A DNA stretch of 64,000 bases from Seiridium cupressi (lineage: Eukaryota > Ascomycota > Sordariomycetes > Amphisphaeriales > Sporocadaceae): NCBI GenBank assembly GCA_036674765.1, contig JARVKI010000056.1, positions 62,001-126,000 of the forward strand, read 5' to 3'. A program made the translations under genes and the position numbers. Numbering within the stretch: the first letter of the stretch is position 1; the number at the start of each line of letters is the position of its first letter. Below the pieces are notes generated by a model. That model was not told where the DNA came from. It saw only the letters and a program-made list of their open reading frames with translations, and ran no database searches. Below are positions 31,633-43,247 of this stretch, in pieces.

Positions 31633-32411
31633 CCTCGACTTCGTGGTTTCACCACAGTCAACGACGACTTTTCAACCAAGCCCACGGCAACCTAAAGTAT
31701 CGGAGATGGAAGCACGTTAAACCACACTCGGTGGTGAGTCTCTATATATTAGACCTGTTAGTCTAGAGCCTGCTGATATTGACACGTTGCGAAGCAGGTT
31801 CGGGCGAACCGCAACGAAGAAATAAGCGGGTCTGCAGTACATCGTCTTGGGCACCTAAGTTAGCGGACTCCCATTTTACGGACTCTCGTCTCTGCACACT
31901 ATCTTTATCTGAGCTGAGAACTGTCTTGATAAGGTCACTATGTCAGACAGCTCTACGATTGATGTCATTTGCACTTAGCTCACTCCTTCATTCAAAACTC
32001 GCCAGACCTGTCAGATGATGGGAGGTGGGGTGATCTGGTTAGAATGATGACCAAAGTAAAGCAAGCGCACAGCTTTCTCGTTATAGCGGTCGCACAAACG
32101 ATTTCAGTTTAATCGTTTCGCCGGGGTCTACTGCAGCCGCTGAGCATAGCTAGGTCAAGTACACACAGGCCAGAGCGAGGTCTGAGCGATCTGGTCGGAC
32201 AAGGAATATATTTCCAAGCGCTGGCCAAGCCTCAGCTTGTTGGATCAATGCCCTACGAGTATCCAATCGAGAGCCTGGGCACCGGGTGGGGCCATGCCCC
32301 TCAAAATATCTGCAGCATTCGTTTGAGTCTGGATGTTTATTTTGAGAAAACTTCTTTGGGAAACCAGTCTCGTGTCAATCTCGGACCAAGCTCCCATTGC
32401 CAATTGCCAGG
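31633..32411. other. Intergenic, promoter side of the P450 gene
   Basis: No supported gene. A long frame at 32248-32601 overlaps the P450 start in another frame and is a shadow. Confidence 0.5.
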
Positions 32412-34305
32412 ATGGACGCGATCATTTGCGCGGGGCTCGCAGCTTTCGAGGATTGGGCCATGCCTACATGTGATGGACTCAGCAGAACGAGCATTATCGT
32501 TATACTATTCTTCCTCCACTACGTACCACTCAAATGCTACCGCATCTTCCTGTATCACCAGTACTTCTCCCCGTACCGTCACCTACCGGGGCCGACCGTA
32601 AGTCTTGAGTACACCTCGCAAACCAGGGCACTAACGACCGAATCTTGTTCAGAACAACCATTTCTTTTTGGGGCAGTCCATCAACTTCATCAGGGCCAGC
32701 TCCCCTACGGAGCTCTACGTGCAGTGGATGAGAGAATGGCCCGATGCACCAATGATCAGATACCTCTCTTTTGCCAATACAGAGGTGTTAGTCTGCAACA
32801 GCCTAAACTCCTACAAGGACGTCTTGCAGACGAACTGTTACTCATTCAAGAAGCCGGGCACTTGGCGGAAGATCACTGGCATGATCACTGGACAAGGATT
32901 GCTGGTTCTTGAGTTCGACGAGGTCAGTCCACATCACCATAAGCCGGGCTGAAGGTGGTTTAGCTATTCAACCACTAACATGGGGGCTCATTAGCACCGT
33001 GCCCACCGTAAAATGGTGGCCGGCCCATTTTCTGCGCCATCAACTCGTAAGCTGGAACCTGTGTTCCAGGAAAAAGCCAAGGAAGTCGCAGAGCTGTTTG
33101 ATCGTGCTATTACGGCCGGAAATGGTAAGATCGGGAAGGTGAACGTCACAGACACTTTTACCAAGTTTACTCTTGATATCGTCGGCAGAACAGTTCTAGG
33201 CAAAGACCTCAACAACTTGAGGTCCACGTCGTTCGCCAGCGAAGGGGGCAAAAGTACTGATGATGGAGAATACACTTTTTACCAAGCCTACGGATCCATC
33301 TTTTCTCAAGGCGCACTCGGAAATGCACTCCTATTTGCCAATGGTTTCGTTCCGGTGCGATGGCTACCGCTCAAAGCGAATCGCAACTTTTTGTATGGTA
33401 CATCCTGGCTTAACAATGTTTTAGGAGACCTGATTCGCACACGCATCGCAGAAATAACCACCAGTACCTCGTCGAAGAATGTCGATTCTCTTGAGTCTCG
33501 AGATCTGATGACATTTATCGTCGAGGAAAGTATGCCTGGAGGTCCAGCAGAGGGGCTCTCGGAAGAGAACTTTTTGGGCCACGTAAGTCCCACCAGGGTC
33601 GTATTTGCTAGCCACTATGGAAAGTCAAGCCGCTGACCCGAGTGCCTCGCCAGATACTCCAATTCATGGGCGCTGGCGTCGATACAAGCTCAAATATGCT
33701 GGCATGGAGTTCGCATATATTTGCCACTCAGCAGGATGTCCAGGACACGCTCCGTGCTGAAATCATGGAGCTTCTGGACAAAAGCCCTTCTCCAAGTTTT
33801 GCTGAAATCGACAAACTCCCTTACTTGACGTGGTTCATCAAAGAAGCACTCCGTGTTTATCCGCCAGGTACGCATCATGTACCAATATGCACAAGGACGG
33901 CCAGTCGTACTAATACATTGAGCAGCCGCCTCGATCCACCGCCAAGCCGTTACCGACCTGGTCATTGACGGTGTCCATGTTTCCAAGGATACAACGGTCG
34001 ATGTGGTCTTCTCTGTGGCCATGCTCAACCCACTTGTCTGGGGTGAAGATGCCGATAAGGTAGACCCGACTCGTTGGGGACGACTGACTGAAGCACAGCA
34101 GTCCCCACACGCCTTTTCACCCTTCTCCAACGGTCCACGGATTTGCATTGGACGCCATTTCGCAATGGTTGAGATCAAGACAGTCCTAGTAGAGATGCTG
34201 AGCCATTATCGGTTTTTGTCAGTGGAGAAGCCTTTTGTCTGTGAAAATCCAAGCTTCGTACTGAAGCCTACCGGGCTAGAGGTCAGTATCGAGAAGATTC
34301 ACTAG
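32412..34305 (+). CDS. Cytochrome P450 monooxygenase
   Basis: Five exons: 32412-32597, 32653-32922, 32995-33582, 33654-33867 and 33926-34305 (1638 nt, 545 residues). All four introns are 55-72 nt with GT...AG, and the frame is continuous. The N-terminus has a membrane anchor (SIIVILFFLHYVPL) and a Pro-rich hinge (HLPGPT). The I-helix reads GAGVDTSS (about residue 354), the K-helix ExxR is KEALRVYPP, and a DPTRW segment stands for PERF. The heme loop is FSNGPRICIGRHFA (about residue 485). It is therefore a complete microsomal P450. Its position next to three UstYa genes and a methyltransferase suggests an oxidation step in a secondary-metabolite pathway. I do not assign a CYP family. Confidence 0.93.
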
Positions 34306-35125
34306 TTAGGCTGCAGTTGAGGTGGGAAGTATGTCAAAAGATGCGCTAAAGCCATCCGGTATCGTTCTCGATGTTTCTGGACAATGAGAACGATGTAGCT
34401 ACTATGGTACATTAAATGACATCATGCCACATCATAGAGATGCTCTTGAGCAAAAGAGGTCCGGTTCGCAGCTGGCATACCGAGGTATACATATTACCTA
34501 GCTCGGATTCTCTACGACTTGGAAAGTTTTACGTCAGTATTTCTTGGAATATGTCTTCGGAGGACATTGAACTCTAGTAGGCCCGTTTTGTAGGATTATA
34601 TAATCCAGGAGGGCTACCGATCGTCGGCACTGCTTGTGTAATCACCGTAGTATAAAATATAGTGTAGTCCTCACTGGCATATTTTTTAGGCTTACTTTAT
34701 GGAAATATTCGGCTATTTAAATCATCCCATGCCTTTGACGCTGTTTGAAGAATTGTAGGAGAATGTGTTACGAGCTAGGAGCCCGCTGCCAGGCCTCGGA
34801 CACCTTTGGCCAACCGCGGCGAGATGGTCTAATCTTTTCAAAATAAACTCATAGTAAAATTAATTCAAATGTTTTGTTTTTGTGAAATATTGCAACTCGA
34901 TTCATGTTTAAAAATAAGTATAGGTTGCCTTAAAAGCTTGGGCCAAGCTAAGAAATTTAATTCAATTCTTAGTTAGCTATAAGAAGTCACTCGAGTTTTG
35001 AATTCAGCGCAACAAAGAAGTTGCAGATTTACTAATAGAGTAAAACTATAACCCTAGGCACCTCGTCCTAGCACCTCGTTCTAGCAATTGCCCTCCAGAC
35101 CGCTCAATCTTCCTAGATGCCTTCC
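34306..35125. other. Intergenic, AT-rich, no gene seen
   Basis: 3' flank of the P450 and AT-rich sequence without open frames. Confidence 0.5.
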
Positions 35126-35312
35126 CTAGTAGTCGGGGTAGATGACTTTGGCATCTTCGTCGGTGGAGACGGCTTCTGCACGGCCTGAGCAGTGGACATG
35201 AGTTAGAATATTCTTATATAGATGCTTTAAAGAAGAACATGCCGCTGTTGGGAAGTGCCGGAGCGCAAAGAGCGCAAATAGCGAGTATGGCGAGAGAGAG
35301 GATGAAACGCAT
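35126..35312 (-). CDS. Tiny secreted peptide gene, possible RiPP precursor
   Basis: From ATG 35312 (context CACAATG) the frame encodes a textbook signal peptide, MRFILSLAILAICALCAPAL, then PNSG. The preferred splice model (exons 35312-35243 and 35184-35126, 42 residues) uses a GC donor (GCATGT) and a CTAACT...CTCAG acceptor. It gives a mature end AEAVSTDEDAKVIYPDY. A model with a GT donor at 35238 changes frame and yields an Arg-rich tail. The unspliced frame ends after FFFKASI. The Tyr/Pro/Asp C-terminus after an acidic stretch is the kind of core that UstYa enzymes modify in dikaritin precursors (phomopsin, ustiloxin, asperipin). Typical precursors, however, have several Kex2-separated repeats, and this one would have a single core. 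The position between the P450 and the UstYa genes supports the idea; the splice site is the weak point. Confidence 0.35.
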
Positions 35313-35806
35313 TGTGGATCGAGGTATAAGAGTACAAATAGACACTGTACTGTTTAGATGAGTTGTACGAGTACTCTTGGAGCAGAAAAATGATGGAAAG
35401 TATGTAGTTATCTAACTTAGGATTCCACGTAAGTAAGTAGATAGCAAAGAACCAGAACCATCCATATATTCGTTTCCCGTCTACCTTTTAAGGCCGTTCC
35501 CTACACCCTTCTATGCGCCTATACGTCCTGTGCGAGTCCGCCATCCTTGCCGCTATCAACGAATCCATGCTTATGCTGATAGGCAATCGCCACAGCCCTA
35601 TCAGGCACATTCCGATGCCACCCTCCTAGAAGATGCTTTCTCGGACTTCACAGCGGCACAGCAACATAGTGAGGGAAAGCCAACACAATGTAACACAACG
35701 TGACCCAACGCATTGCGGCACGACGCAAGGTGGGGCTCGATGCAACGCAAGACGGCATAGTAGCGTAATTGATCAGGATCGTATTCCACTCATTCCGCAC
35801 CTGGCA
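35313..35806. other. Intergenic, no gene seen
   Basis: Promoter side of the peptide gene. A CAACG/ACAACG-rich passage (35650-35760) precedes the 41-bp repeats. No coding frame was recognised. Confidence 0.4.
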
Positions 35807-35959
35807 CTAGATATAGTAAATGCGCTGGCCAAGTGCATAAAGCTATAGCTAACAAGGCCGAGAAGCTTACCAACTGCATATTGCCATAGCCAATAAGGTC
35901 GAGGACATGGCCAACTGCATAAGGCCATAGCCAACACGGTTGAGAAGCTGGCCAATGAC
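35807..35959. repeat. 41-bp tandem repeat, about 3.7 copies
   Basis: Units at 35848-35888 and 35889-35929 are full length. A diverged unit lies before them and a partial one after (from 35930). The core is GGCCAACTGCATAAGGCCATAG. The unit length is not a multiple of three and stops occur in all frames, so this is a minisatellite rather than a peptide repeat. Confidence 0.6.
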
Positions 35960-36402
35960 CCGGGGCGAATGCACAGCCGCGATTCTCGAGCCAAAATACT
36001 GGGTCCAGAATACATATGCATCTCGTCTACCTCCGTAACCCAACCCCTTCCATTGCCGATCATCCAAGGACACGAAGTGCGTTATTGCCTCGTCCGCCCA
36101 GAGAGGCAAAGATCGATCCGAGATGGAACCTTGAACCACAAAGGGCAGAGGGTTGTCAGCAACCGCGCCTTATCTCTCCAATGTCCACTCGAAGCCTCTC
36201 CGGGTGCGTTCCGGCATGAGGTGTACGGCGCGGGGTTTATGTATTGGGGAGAAGTGTCTAGGAATGATCAAGTCATTGGAGGTAATCACTGTGCTATAAT
36301 AAACCCTTCTGAATGGTTGCACAGGTACATATATGCAGCCAGGGATCCCCCACCGGCTTATTCCGAGACAGATTCCGTCTACACCCCTCCACAGCTTACC
36401 AC
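35960..36402. other. Intergenic, 3' flank of the first UstYa gene
   Basis: No supported gene. Overlapping frames on both strands have no family resemblance. Confidence 0.4.
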
Positions 36403-37393
36403 TCACATACCTTGCTCATCCAACCCCTCCCAGTACCGTGGCAAGGAATCCATGTCCTTCGGCCTCTCTTGGAACCAATCTTGTGCATACCCAAAGTATT
36501 TCCGCATAGGGCCAAGCAACGAGCTACCCCGCGGACAGTATCTGAAGCGCTCGATAACGGCGTTGACACCCTGTGTCTCGTTGATGTACGCAAAACACGC
36601 CGTGTTCTCGTTGGCCCACTCTGTCAGGCCCTCCCAGCTTCGGCACATACGCGTCTGGCCGAGCCCAGTGGTGATGTTGGATGTTGTCGATGTGTAGAAG
36701 GGCGTGTCGTCGGCTTCGCAAATGATATTTTGCATCAGGTGATCCATGCAGTGCACCAGGTGCGTGTACGAGTCTAGCTGCGGGCGATTGTAATTGTAGA
36801 GGACGATGGCGCGGCGGACCTTACGCTGAGAGATTGAGTTTAGCAAACTTTGTGTCATGCGAGGTGGGAGAAGAACATGTTTACCATGCAGTGTAGACTG
36901 TGGTGCCCGTTCAGTAGATAGATCTGACGGCCTTCGTCCCAGAAGAAAGGTGCTGACTCTGGCAGGTTGTGTACGTCTGCCCATTCTTTGTCTAGGCTGA
37001 TCTCGCCCGCGCTCGAGTCCATGCTTTCCCATGCGATTGCTCGCTGCTCCTCAGTGGTACTCCCCAGGCCAAGGGGAGAGTGCGAGTTGTACTTGGTTGA
37101 AACATCTCGAGGTAAGTGAGCTACAGGTAGAAGTCAGTATCTTGACAGACGGAAGTCCATCGGCCGGATTGGGGGGAAGAGTTTCTACCATATGGTGAAA
37201 GATCCTGACGTGCATCTGTCCTTCGTAAATTATTGACTGCAAGGCCAATGTTCAAACATGTCGAGACAATGAGCAGAGCAATGACAAGTTTTAATCTTTG
37301 GGGTGATGCATGTTTGGGTTGCGAAAATGATTCTGCGTCGTTGTTGAGCGATTCAGCCTCTTCTGGTAGACACGCCTCACTTTGGTCCTTCAT
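36403..37393 (-). CDS. UstYa-family (DUF3328) protein 1
   Basis: Exons 37393-37189, 37120-36885 and 36825-36403 (864 nt, 287 residues), with introns GTAGAA...CTGTAG and GTAAAC...CTCAG. The start at 37393 (MKDQSEACLPEEAE) gives a cytosolic tail and one membrane helix (LKLVIALLIVSTCLNIGLAV), the usual UstYa topology. The two signature motifs are present: HHSLHCM at the end of exon 2 and HLVHCMDHLMQNIICEAD in exon 3. UstYa proteins catalyse oxidative cyclisation or other oxidations in fungal RiPP pathways (ustiloxin, phomopsin, asperipin) and in some NRPS pathways (cyclochlorotine). The C-terminal extension of about 60 residues after the core is longer than usual. It shares a cluster with two more family members. 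Confidence 0.85.
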
Positions 37394-37821
37394 TGCCACA
37401 CTATGTCCGAGACCAGCGTGGGGAGATGGGGGCGGAACGCAACGAAAAAGAAAAGGGAGCGCTAAGGAGGCATTAAAAGACCAAAAGCCGAAGCCATGCC
37501 TACCAAGATAGTGCAGAGCTCTAGATAACAGGCGTGCAGGCCGTCGACAGGGGTCAACTGTGGTGCGCCCATACGTAAGGCTGCATATCCCAAGGGTACA
37601 TGCCATCCCATCGATAACAAAGGACACAGCCATTGCTGCCAAGATTTGAATATTCAGGCTACCTGAATTCTTTCTTGCTTGGTAGTGTATGCATTTGATC
37701 TCGCAACACTTGGTATTGATCAAGGCGTCGCTACCGTTACGCCATTGCGTACGCTTATTATGTAGTATTGATGTAATTGTTCAGACGGTCATCAACTCGC
37801 AATATCCTGTTACTATAGTAT
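37394..37821. other. Promoter of UstYa gene 1
   Basis: 428 bases between the start of UstYa 1 and the 3' end of UstYa 2. An in-frame upstream extension of UstYa 1 exists but lacks family resemblance. Confidence 0.5.
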
Positions 37822-38738
37822 CTACATGCTGTCTGGCCTTAAACTTGGATTTGTCAACACTGCCATATCGGCGTCGCTGACCCTACGCGATTTTATCTTT
37901 TCCATCAGGTCCTCCCAGTCCACACAAACATGTTCGGGCGACTCCAACTTGATCATGGGCTCTCGTCTGTCTGCTTCCCACTGGAAGGTCATTAGTGACG
38001 TGTCTGCACGACACATTAACGCCTGTCGGATCAGATCGAGGCAATGGTCTGGACAGTGAGTTTAGTCCAGTCTGGGAGCGAGCAGTGATAACTTTACTGT
38101 ACCTACCGGTATGCAAGAGCCAGTGTGGCGTCTCCTCAGGGCCGACCTCTGGATGATAGTAGTCGCGGTAGATCCACTGGCGGAGGTATTTCTGGAAGAT
38201 GTTGGCGATATACGCCCAAGTTGGAGGAGTGATGGTCGGGCAGTAGCTACTTACTACGCAGTGCAATTGGTGACTCACGTCCATCCAGACCAAAGAGCCC
38301 TGCCCGTTGGGCAGCTGAACAGAAGTTTGATTCAAAGACGTAAGCTCTCTGTTAGAAACACGGATGTTGATGTGATCGAGCAACTTTGTCCATGCTCGAT
38401 CGATGTCTGTGCTGGGCAGGCCTGCGTATGGGCTCTCTTCGGAGAGAATAAAGCGCTGCTGGCGTAGTGCAAGATGCGCACCGTCCAAGGCTGGACAGCT
38501 CGATTAGAAAATATTAAAAATGCTGGGAGGGGGAAGAATGCGCACTAAGTGTATCCATGCGTGCAGTACTACTGTGTAAAGAATACATAAACAGGGCGAT
38601 TATGGTAAAGCAAACATAGAGAATGAAGAAAACGGTATGCAATAGCAGAGCCTGTCGGGGCTGATGCTTGCACGGCCTCGCATCATCGTCGTGATGAAGC
38701 AGAAATTGCTTGTTCTCTCCGTCGTCGCTGCCATCCAT
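37822..38738 (-). CDS. UstYa-family (DUF3328) protein 2
   Basis: Four exons: 38738-38546, 38490-38255, 38191-38107 and 38048-37822 (741 nt, 246 residues). Introns are 55-63 nt with GT...AG, and the frame is continuous. The N-terminus has a short cytosolic part (MDGSDDGENKQFLLHHDDD) and a single helix (LLLHTVFFILYVCFTIIALF). The first HxxHC motif is VSHQLHCV at the end of exon 2, and the second, DHCLDLIRQALMCRAD, is created by the last splice. The stretch between them (YLRQWIYRDYYHPEVGPEE) is typical of the family. Gene order and shared families suggest that UstYa 1-3 act on one product, since members often work in pairs on the same substrate. Confidence 0.88.
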
Positions 38739-39070
38739 CAGGAAATATTCGAAGATACAGGCAATATACGCCTAATCATGTTAAAGTCGTGATGAGATTG
38801 ATTGGGAACCCCCATCGAACCTCCAGTTTGGCTTTGTTCAGTGCGGCCTCACCCCTGCTCCGCCTGCCCCCTACTCTACTACTAATAAGCGCTAACATAA
38901 CTTGCACGTTACGTTGGTCGATTCTGGCCTGCAGTGCGTGCGGCCACCTACGCCACCATCAACAAGGATGCATGGTACTTATACCACCAGGATTTATATT
39001 TGTTGGATGAAGACAACCGTCATTGCGAGACACGAACTCCTCCACTCATTCACAGCTTTCGCTCCCGAAA
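38739..39070. promoter_or_regulatory. Divergent promoter between UstYa 2 and UstYa 3
   Basis: 332 bases separate the two start codons, which face away from each other, so both genes can be driven from one control region. No binding motif was assigned with confidence. Confidence 0.4.
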
Positions 39071-39936
39071 ATGAATTTACTTGCTTTGATTACTCCCAAA
39101 CGGTACGATTACAACCTACTGACCGGCGACAATGACGGTAAAGGCTTGTCCACGCACACGTCGACTGGATACAGGTTCCGGGACTTGTTGCTTAAGACGG
39201 CTATAGTTTGCCTGCTTGTACTTTTCAGTTTCTTTGCAGGCAGACTTTCAACAAGTGTGTCAAGCACTGAAAGAGAGAGGGCGTTTGGACGTGAGTCTGG
39301 CCAAGACACCCACCCTGCCTACCTACCTCGCCCGGAGTATTGACCAAAACCTACATATCTAGTGGAGACAGAAGATCAGTTGTTCCAGTACAATCGTACT
39401 TTTGGAGAGGCACCCTCCAACGCAACCGATGCTGCATGGAGGTCGTTGTTCCCACAGCATGGTGGATTCTTTGTACACCCAGAATTGGCACCGAAGCGCT
39501 CGGCCTTTTCCGTCTTCCATCAGATGCATTGCCTGGTAGGCCTGATTAGTTCACTTGGCGCCAACAACAGCAAACAACTAACGCTACCTAGGATGAGCTG
39601 CGGCATGGGTTCTACGTGCTCCACGATCAGGTCATAACGTACTCAGAAATGATCGGCGACCATCAAGCGACGGGTGCTAAACAGACGGAGCGGGGTAAGC
39701 GGGCGCTGCAGGAGCATTCACTGGGTCACATTCGCCATTGCATCGACTTGTTACGACAGAGCCTAATGTGTAATGCTGACCTGACGATAGAGCTGAAGAA
39801 CGAGGAGTTGGGTGGAGTGACAGGATTTGGCACGGTACATCGCTGCATTGACTGGCCTGGTCTGTTGGAGTGGATCCGACCATACGAAGGGACGGATGCT
39901 CCGCCTATCTCTCAGGAACATGACCACACTGGATGA
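39071..39936 (+). CDS. UstYa-family (DUF3328) protein 3
   Basis: Exons 39071-39290, 39363-39535 and 39592-39936 (738 nt, 245 residues), with introns GTGAGT...TCTAG and GTAGGC...CCTAG. Membrane helix near the N-terminus (LLLKTAIVCLLVLFSFFAG). Motifs: FHQMHCL at the end of exon 2 and HIRHCIDLLRQSLMCNADL in exon 3, followed by GTVHRCIDWPGLLEW, all canonical for DUF3328. The intron positions relative to the motifs match UstYa 2, indicating common ancestry. It is followed 131 bases later by the methyltransferase on the same strand. Confidence 0.9.
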
Positions 39937-40067
39937 GATGATGTCTTGCCTAAGCCCGTTCCGCTTGACAACAAGCCTACTACATAGCTAGCTAGTATGT
40001 AGCAGTATAGACTTAATAGAGGCAGCATATTACAAATCACTACAGTCCTCTCTTGTGCAAGATCAGA

Positions 40068-41479
40068 ATGGAACCAATCCAAGTAAATGACACCGCGGGC
40101 GTCTCCGAACTAGAACGTCTGGCCCAGGACATCGCGTCCAAGACGCAGGAGTTCATGGCAGTTCTGCGCAGAAATGGCTGCGCACTGCCGTCGCACGACC
40201 CCGGCACTCCCAGGAACGATGCCCTTCCACTGGAAGCAACGACATTGCAATCCACGTTGATGGAGCTCACGACGGAGCTGAAGACTCTGGTTCAGGGTCC
40301 AAGATTGCACGTGCACAACCAGATCCTGGCAGTGAGCAGCCCTTTCTCTGCCTGTTGGCAGCTGTGACGGATGATAAAACGATGACTGACGTCGCTTAAA
40401 GCATGTCAACCTGGTCAATCTGCATGCCATTTATAGGTTCAAACTCCCGAGCGTGGTGCCTGTGGAGGGCAGCATCAGTTATGCAGAGCTGGCCGGAAAG
40501 ATCCAGGTGAGCGAGGATGTGGTTTGCCGCATTGCACGATATGCCATCACAAAGCACATTTTCCAAGAAGTCGACGGCGGCAACGGGCTCGCACACTCGG
40601 CCACGTCCAAGATGCTTGCCGAGTCGCCCATGATGATGGAATGGATTGGAATGGTGTGTGAAGAGATGTGGCCTGCCGCAACACAGGCAGTCCCAGCCCT
40701 AGTAAAGTGGCCTGGGTCGCAAGAGCCGCAGCACTCGGTAAGTTGGCAGGACGCACGGCATTTAGGGAGCCTGGCTCACACGGAAACTGTAGGGATTTGC
40801 ACTTGCGCATAAGCTGGATACGCACCTCTTCGACATGCTGGTGGACCAGCCTGAGCGGGCAGGGCGTTTCGCCAACGCCATGGTCTACTTCAACTGTAAT
40901 GAGGACCTTGCACCGCGCCACCTGTGTAATGCATTCGACTGGGAATCTGCCTCGCAAATTGTCGACATTGGCGGATCGGCGGGCTCCACCGCGGTGGCTC
41001 TCGCGACACGCCTGCCGCAAGTCAGCATTGTCATACAGGATCAGGCTGTTCTCGAGGACCAGGCTCGACAGTCGATCCCGTCTGCGCTGGCCGACCGCAT
41101 CTCCTTCATGGCACACGACTTTTTCCAGGACCAGCCGGTGCGCGACGCAGACGTCTACCACTTCCGCTGGATCTTCCATGATTGGCCGGACCGGTACTGC
41201 CTGAAGCTCCTGCGGGCGCTGATTCCGGCATTGAAGGCGGGCGCCAGGGTTGTTGTGTCGGACTATGTCGTACCCGAATCTGGGGGGGCTTCGCGGTACA
41301 AGGAGGGACTCGTGCGGGGCTTTGACTTGGCCATGATGGAACTATTCAACGCCCGCGAGAGGGAGCAGCGGGACTGGCAGAGGCTATTCAATGAAGCGGA
41401 TCCACGGTTCAGTTTCCAAGGCGTCAGGACCGTGCCTGGCGCCGATCTAGGCTTTATTTCAGCCACTTGGCAGCCGTGA
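40068..41479 (+). CDS. O-methyltransferase (fungal class II, SAM-dependent)
   Basis: Exons 40068-40331, 40402-40737 and 40793-41479 (1287 nt, 428 residues), with introns GTGAGC...TAAAG and GTAAGT...TGTAG. The N-terminal half is the helical dimerisation region with a winged-helix part (SISYAELAGKIQVSEDVVCR). The SAM site is VDIGGSAGSTAVALA (about residue 257), and the catalytic region reads FRWIFHDWPD with the family's base His. The length is standard for fungal natural-product O-methyltransferases (such as those of the aflatoxin type). In the cluster it would methylate a hydroxyl, for example one installed by the P450 or present on a Tyr-derived group. Confidence 0.93.
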
Positions 41480-41836
41480 GATAGCTTGTTGAGTAAATGA
41501 GCTTTGAGAGACTTGATTGGAAATGTATTCTAATGAGAAAAATGAAACAAGCCAATGGTAATATGACTCCCAATGGCAATCTCATCACAGAATGGTTTTT
41601 TAAGGTCGTTTTTCCCATACGGCAAATGTAGATGTATTGAGGTCTATTTTTAGTACGCTAGAATAGATGAGAGCGAAGAGAATAAATCAATAGAATTATA
41701 GACTCCCTTTCGAGACTAAACTACATGTAGTTATCAAAACGCAGCACATTGATCACTTAAAATTCTAGACCAACGCCATTTTAAAAACCCAGTAGATTAG
41801 TGACTATAAGCCCTCTAACCCCGGCACACTATACAT
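41480..41836. other. Convergent 3' flanks
   Basis: AT-rich 3' regions of the methyltransferase and of the decayed P450. No gene seen. Confidence 0.5.
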
Positions 41837-42520
41837 TTATCTTGTTGCTGGAGTCAGCGATACAAGACACCCGTGGGCGCTCTTCGCCGTTAGAGCTACC
41901 TGTGCCTGGTAGGGCTTCTGGTCTTCGCTCTTGATTCCACTAAATTCCTGCAATATCCGTGAAACTATATACGAGGTCTCCATAGTCGCCTTTTGCTGTG
42001 CCAAGCACTGCCGGGGCCCAGCTCCAAACGGCATGAAGGTGAATGGGGGAGGGCTGTAATCGTTTTCCCAGCGGGAGGGACAAACTCATCAGCATTAGGA
42101 CCCCATATGTTCGGGTCGCGGTGGAGCGTAGCAAAGCAAGCATCGAATAGTGTCCCGGCTGGCGCGAACACTGGAGCATTGCCATCTGAGCCTCCTCCGG
42201 CTGGTAAAATTGTATCTTTCAAAGCAACGCGATTATTTTGCGGGAAGACAGGATATAGACGAAGAGCTGATCAATACGTTAGCGATATGTTCTAGAATAG
42301 AGCCGGATATATCAGGTGGCATACTCTCAGTGATGACGTTTTGTAGGGACTTGATCCGCGGTAACTGGTCGAAGTCCAGCGGCTTGTCGCCCACGGCCAG
42401 AACTTCAGCTCGCACTTGGGCAGCTATAGTAGGGTTGCTGGCCAAGTTCCGGATGACATGGCTGATCAGAGAAGCGCGCGAATTAAAGATTCGGTCCCTG
42501 GGGAGATCGGACTTCTTCAT
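41837..42520 (-). pseudogene. Truncated CYP52-type P450
   Basis: Only the 3' third is present: a K-helix region ITETLRLYPVFPQNNR (ExxR as ETLR, restored over a GTATGC...GATCAG intron at about 42313-42260), then LKDTILPAGGGSDGNAPVF. Next comes FVPP..RWENDYSPPPFTF and the heme loop MPFGAGPRQCLAQQ, ending at TAA 41839-41837. This is the alkane/fatty-acid hydroxylase CYP52 pattern. One base is missing at the PERW motif (about 42078-42072), shifting the frame. The I-helix region at the 5' end is degenerate, and nothing upstream of 42520 matches the missing two thirds. It is inactive, and may have been a cluster enzyme that was lost or an unrelated relic. Confidence 0.75.
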
Positions 42521-43247
42521 AAGATAATCCTTCCTCTCCGTGGCCCCAACCGTAAAGTGTATCTCGTCTACGCCGCTCTACACTGCAATTTTAACCCTCG
42601 CCGAGCAAACAAAGCGACGTGGATAACTAACTATCAAGTACATGCGAAACGCTCGTAATTCAAGTAGGCACAAAATCGTAATTAAGCGAGGCACCCTATA
42701 TGTTATGGACTGGGGTGGCTGGCAGCGCTAATTGATTTGAGGAGCTTACCTTAGGCTCCCCAGCTTTTGTAATTTACACAAGTTATGGGGCAGCTCAGCC
42801 TTTTTGGCCCAGATTGGCCCCGATAAACCGTTGCACTGCGCCAGTCCTAGGATACTTTATAGATCATTCCGACACAATCTGATACTCCTTACCTTGAGCT
42901 TCAAGGTAAAGACCAAAGATTTCAACTCCAACTTTGAGATTGAACGGTAAACCATGTCATTTTGCGGATGCATCTCTCAGCCACACCTTTCCGCCACATT
43001 CTGGCGTATCACGGCGCAAGGCATATGTGTAATGCCCGGAATCTCTTATCTGCCTACATGTACCTAATCTATTAAACATTCGCTAATTCGTTCTAGCCGC
43101 GATAGGAGCCGAACGTGGGCGCGCCCGCACCACCATTATATATTTGGCCGTTTCGCTTGGCGTTCCATTCAAATCGTTCGGCTATCGGGCGTTCGACTAT
43201 CTGAGATTTGACTTCTGCCAATCCCGTCCATTGCATTGAACAAAAGC
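42521..43247. other. Promoter side of the permease gene
   Basis: No sequence matching the lost P450 5' part and no other gene was recognised. Confidence 0.5.

Noticed and set aside
35807..35959. 41-bp repeats as a multi-core RiPP precursor
   Set aside because: Unit length is not a multiple of three and stops occur in every frame, so it cannot encode repeated cores.
36313..36777. 154-codon plus frame overlapping UstYa 1
   Set aside because: Shadow of the UstYa exon, which carries the HxxHC motif.
40547..41179. 210-codon minus frame opposite the methyltransferase
   Set aside because: Antisense shadow of a gene with clear SAM and HDW motifs.
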